Assembly (NCBI GenBank): GCA_023386315.1
Contig: JAEWJZ010000010.1
Location: 411,825 to 475,824, forward strand
Length of the DNA stretch: 64,000 nt
DNA from: Bacillota bacterium
GTDB taxonomy: Bacteria; Bacillota; Clostridia; Lachnospirales; Lachnospiraceae
Reading direction: 5' to 3'
The position numbers were made by a program, and so were the translations under genes. A model generated the notes under the pieces. It had not been told where the DNA came from, did not search any database, and was given only the letters and a program-made list of their open reading frames with translations. Below are positions 61,697-64,000 of this stretch, piece by piece (position 1 is the stretch's first letter; each line of letters opens with the position of its first letter).

Positions 61697-62665
61697 TTAA
61701 TATTGAAGCAATAGCCCGCCAACGCAAAAACCATCTCCGGTGCCGGCCAGCAGCACATAATCACCGCGGTGAATTTTTGCATCGGTGACTGCATCGTAAA
61801 GTGCCATTGGGAAAGAAGCCGCCCCACACAAACCGGATGAGGTTATAGTGTTGATCACCGTAGTGCGGCTGAGCAGAGAGTCTTTGCTGTTGGGAAGGTA
61901 TTGTAAAATAGCTGCCCCAAGCTGTTCTTCCGAAAAATTTTCTAATAGTTGTTCGATCACCTGTCTGGTATAATCAGTGCTGCATTCACGGTATCTTTTA
62001 AGATCCATCTGGATTGCAATATCTTTTGCACTTTTTACCTTGTTCTGAATTCCAGTGAAACCAAGTTTGGAACTGATTGAAAATTCCTTGTCAAAAAAAG
62101 TTTTTTGCACCATTTTTAATACATGGCTCTGGTCGTTCTCTTTGCAGGCTGATAAAACTATTGCTCCCGCTCCATCACCCAGCAGACAATAAGCTTCAGA
62201 ATTAGAGGGGTCCACCATTGATGAAAGAATTTCTGAGCAGCAAATTAAAATATTGCGGTAACGCCCCGCAGCAATTAATCCAACTGACACGAACAATGCT
62301 GAAATAAAGCTTTGAAATCCTGACTGAATAGTCAGGCTGGGAATACCGGTATGTTCGTATCCCAACTGTTTTTGCAGCAGCGGCCCCCCATCAGGTACTT
62401 TTTTTTCAAAACCAGACGAGGCATTAATGATCAAATCTAAGTCCAGCTCAGTGAGCCCTGCCTGGGCAATCGCCTCACTGGCAGCAGCTCCGGCCATTTC
62501 TGACTGCGTCAACTTATCCGCCCATCTTCTGGACCTTACCCCAATCTCCCGCTCACACCAGCCGGCCGCCAGCCCTGCATCCGTTTCCACTGTATTGTTA
62601 TTTACGATCTGTTCAGGCAAATATTTGCCCAGCCCGGTGATTTTTACTGAATAAGAATCTGCCAT
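61697..62665 (-). CDS. FabH/KAS-III-like protein without the catalytic triad
   Basis: 322 residues, RBS GAAGGAGGG. Thiolase fold clear from ITGLGKYLPEQIV, AGWCEREIGVRSRRW, GDGAGAIVLSA and GDYVLLAGTGDGFCVGGLLL. At the Cys position the sequence is IQSGFQSF (Phe117). The HQAN motif is replaced by YLPNS, and the Asn of the GNT motif by Leu in SGLCGAAS. All three catalytic residues are therefore missing by eye alignment, so it should not condense or transfer acyl groups itself. Probably the partner of the adjacent Cys-containing homologue, or an acyl-binding protein. Confidence 0.85.
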   Translation of the reverse strand: MADSYSVKITGLGKYLPEQIVNNNTVETDAGLAAGWCEREIGVRSRRWADKLTQSEMAGAAASEAIAQAGLTELDLDLIINASSGFEKKVPDGGPLLQKQLGYEHTGIPSLTIQSGFQSFISALFVSVGLIAAGRYRNILICCSEILSSMVDPSNSEAYCLLGDGAGAIVLSACKENDQSHVLKMVQKTFFDKEFSISSKLGFTGIQNKVKSAKDIAIQMDLKRYRECSTDYTRQVIEQLLENFSEEQLGAAILQYLPNSKDSLLSRTTVINTITSSGLCGAASFPMALYDAVTDAKIHRGDYVLLAGTGDGFCVGGLLLQY

Positions 62666-62681
62666 GTTCAGCTCCCTCCTT

Positions 62682-63677
62682 CTAATATTTTAACAGAACA
62701 CCATAGATAGACAATCCCGCTCCCATACCGTGCAGCAGCACTAAGTCTCCTCTTTTTATCAGATTGTTTTCCACTGCATGATATAAGGCCATAATATGAC
62801 CAGCGGCACCAATATTGCCGTATTGGTCAATGACAGTAAAAACTTTACGGGATGGAAACATCAGTTTCATCATATCCGAAGCGATCCTGGTGGACTGGTT
62901 GGGGATAATCATCTGCAGACATTTTTTATCAACCGGAAATAATCGGGAAACGAAATTTTTATTATATTTCATTCCTTCCTGCTGCATCGTCTGAGAATCA
63001 AATTCAAAGGTTAAATCATCAAATAAGATATCTTTACTAAAAAGTGTTTCGTGTTCTTTCATCCCTTTGAATCCTTTAATCCCATGAGCGCCGCTGTAAG
63101 TTTCCATTCTGGCCCCATACAAACATGAGTCTTCCTGTGGTTTCGCGGCACCGAGTATCAGCGCCGCAGCGCCATCACCTAATGCCGCACTTTCCTGAAT
63201 GTTTTTTTCGTTAAAACCAGGAGAGGAAATCAGACTGGCGACAATCAGGATCTGCTTCGCAACTCCGGATGCAATCAAGGCCCCTCCCAGATCCAGTGCC
63301 GCCAGAGCACTTAAACAGCCGCAGTTGACGCTGATGCAGCCAATTTGGGGGTCAGTCAGGTTCAGTTTATCTTTAATCTGAATGCTTTGATCAGGCAGAA
63401 TTCGGTCAAAGGTGTTAGACGCATTTAAAATCAGATCAATTTCACCGGGATCAATATCCGCCTTTTGAATTGCTTCCGCAGATGCCTGTGCACATAACTC
63501 CGCGGCAGATTCTTTGGTAACCCAGTATCTGCCTGAGATGCCCAGCTTGCGGCTGCACCACCCGGCTTCTAATTTATATTTACGTTCCAGCTCATCGCTG
63601 GTAACGAATTTTTTTGGAACACTGTGCCCAATTCCCTTGATTTTTATAGCAATCGGGTATCTTCCAGCAGCCTCCAT
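62682..63677 (-). CDS. FabH/KAS-III-like acyltransferase or condensing enzyme
   Basis: 331 residues, RBS GGGAGG. KAS III features: IKGIGHSVPKKFV, AGWCSRKLGISGRYW, the active-site Cys121 in SVNCGCLSAL, LGDGAAALILG and DQYGNIGAAG with the Asn. The His of HQAN is Asn here (IIPNQSTRI). Loss of this His with Cys and Asn kept points away from a normal FabH and toward a transferase or altered condensation. Sixteen bases before its degenerate paralogue. Confidence 0.85.
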   Translation of the reverse strand: MEAAGRYPIAIKIKGIGHSVPKKFVTSDELERKYKLEAGWCSRKLGISGRYWVTKESAAELCAQASAEAIQKADIDPGEIDLILNASNTFDRILPDQSIQIKDKLNLTDPQIGCISVNCGCLSALAALDLGGALIASGVAKQILIVASLISSPGFNEKNIQESAALGDGAAALILGAAKPQEDSCLYGARMETYSGAHGIKGFKGMKEHETLFSKDILFDDLTFEFDSQTMQQEGMKYNKNFVSRLFPVDKKCLQMIIPNQSTRIASDMMKLMFPSRKVFTVIDQYGNIGAAGHIMALYHAVENNLIKRGDLVLLHGMGAGLSIYGVLLKY

Positions 63678-63689
63678 ATTGTATCCTCC

Positions 63690-64000
63690 CTATTTTAAAT
63701 GTTCTGTCTCCAACACATAGCCGGGATTTTCTTTCATCATCTTTTCTCTCATCTGCCGGTTAAACGGATGACAGATCCATTCAAAATCAGTTTGTTTCAG
63801 GCGCACGTCTTTACAGCCGCAGCAAGCCATTTTTATTCCCACTTCTTTGCATAACTGCTCAACCCTGGTCAGTCTTTCCAATTTATCATCAAATGGCAGT
63901 GAAAATAATTGCTGGCCGGAGATGGTTGGCGTTACTTCTGACAATGCCTCGGCACAGGGACGTAAAAACTCATTTTTCATCCATGCCTGCTTCACTGTGC
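63690..64000 (-). CDS. Unrecognised protein, C-terminal part (runs off window)
   Basis: About 103 residues are visible; the frame is open to the window edge, so the start lies outside (a GTG at 63995 is not a convincing start). Cys-containing segment KMACCGCKDVRL and an ending HPFNRQMREKMMKENPGYVLE. No family recognised. It ends 12 bases before the FabH-like gene, so it belongs to the same transcript. The CCxC cluster might bind Fe-S or Zn. Confidence 0.6.
   Translation of the reverse strand, partial: TVKQAWMKNEFLRPCAEALSEVTPTISGQQLFSLPFDDKLERLTRVEQLCKEVGIKMACCGCKDVRLKQTDFEWICHPFNRQMREKMMKENPGYVLETEHLK

Noticed and set aside
1..64000. CRISPR array, tRNA/rRNA genes, insertion sequences, integrase or attachment sites
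   Set aside because: No regularly spaced repeats, tRNA cloverleaf, transposase or integrase sequence was recognised on either strand.

Overview
The window looks like a chromosomal stretch of a Gram-positive anaerobe of the Clostridia, most likely a Lachnospiraceae member of the Lacrimispora / Clostridium sphenoides type. This is an inference from moderate GC content, strong AGGAGG-type ribosome sites, a T-box, a class-I preQ1 riboswitch, an OxlT-like transporter, an AlaT aminotransferase and a GH4 glucosidase. No rRNA, tRNA, CRISPR array, insertion sequence or prophage was seen. I count about 60 protein genes including broken ones. Many starts were moved from the longest open frame to the codon behind a clear ribosome site.

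Layout. 1-3185: a MarR-controlled heterodimeric ABC exporter, running off the left edge. 3329-5651: a membrane-anchored lipase-like hydrolase and an aromatic-acid-exporter-like protein. 5654-8791: a complete preQ1 operon (queD-queE-folE-queC-queF) behind a strong promoter, a class-I preQ1 riboswitch and a terminator. 8812-13800: a berberine-bridge oxidoreductase remnant, a GH4 6-phospho-glucosidase, an RpiR regulator, a homocysteine S-methyltransferase and an AGCS symporter. 13832-16620: an amidase, a metallo-hydrolase and an AIM24-family protein.

16624-24340 holds the most interesting unit. A two-component system is transcribed with a Dlt-like set: adenylation enzyme, type-III-fold PLP decarboxylase, carrier protein, AlgI/DltB-like MBOAT and SGNH/DltD-like protein. 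The logic suggests that an amino acid is loaded on the carrier, decarboxylated there as in butirosin biosynthesis (BtrJ/BtrI/BtrK), and transferred to an envelope polymer, instead of plain D-alanylation.

24346-36011: a T-box(Ala)-controlled AlaT aminotransferase; a PadR regulator with a divergent OxlT-like transporter and a shared operator; a NUDIX-MsrAB-beta-propeller-carbonic anhydrase-Gfo/Idh run; a DUF2935 protein; and a GMC oxidoreductase with a small partner. 36159-42344: mostly poorly characterised genes (DUF6273-like, a coiled-coil protein, a lipoprotein, a LysR regulator, a Cys-rich protein, an SDR and a GNAT). 42573-47511: two Gfo/Idh/MocA dehydrogenases and two AP-endonuclease-2-type TIM barrels with a divergent AraC regulator, probably oxidative sugar or glycoside catabolism. 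47626-55759: a siroheme reductase, an Fe-S flavoprotein, a CPBP protease, and a run of acetyltransferase and resistance-type genes in which a VOC gene carries an in-frame stop.

56025-60485: a TetR regulator, a rifampicin-phosphotransferase-like PEP-utilising enzyme and an MFS exporter interrupted by an in-frame TAG. 60492-64000: the end of a likely biosynthetic cluster with a thioester reductase and two FabH-like proteins, one lacking the whole catalytic triad. It continues past the right edge.
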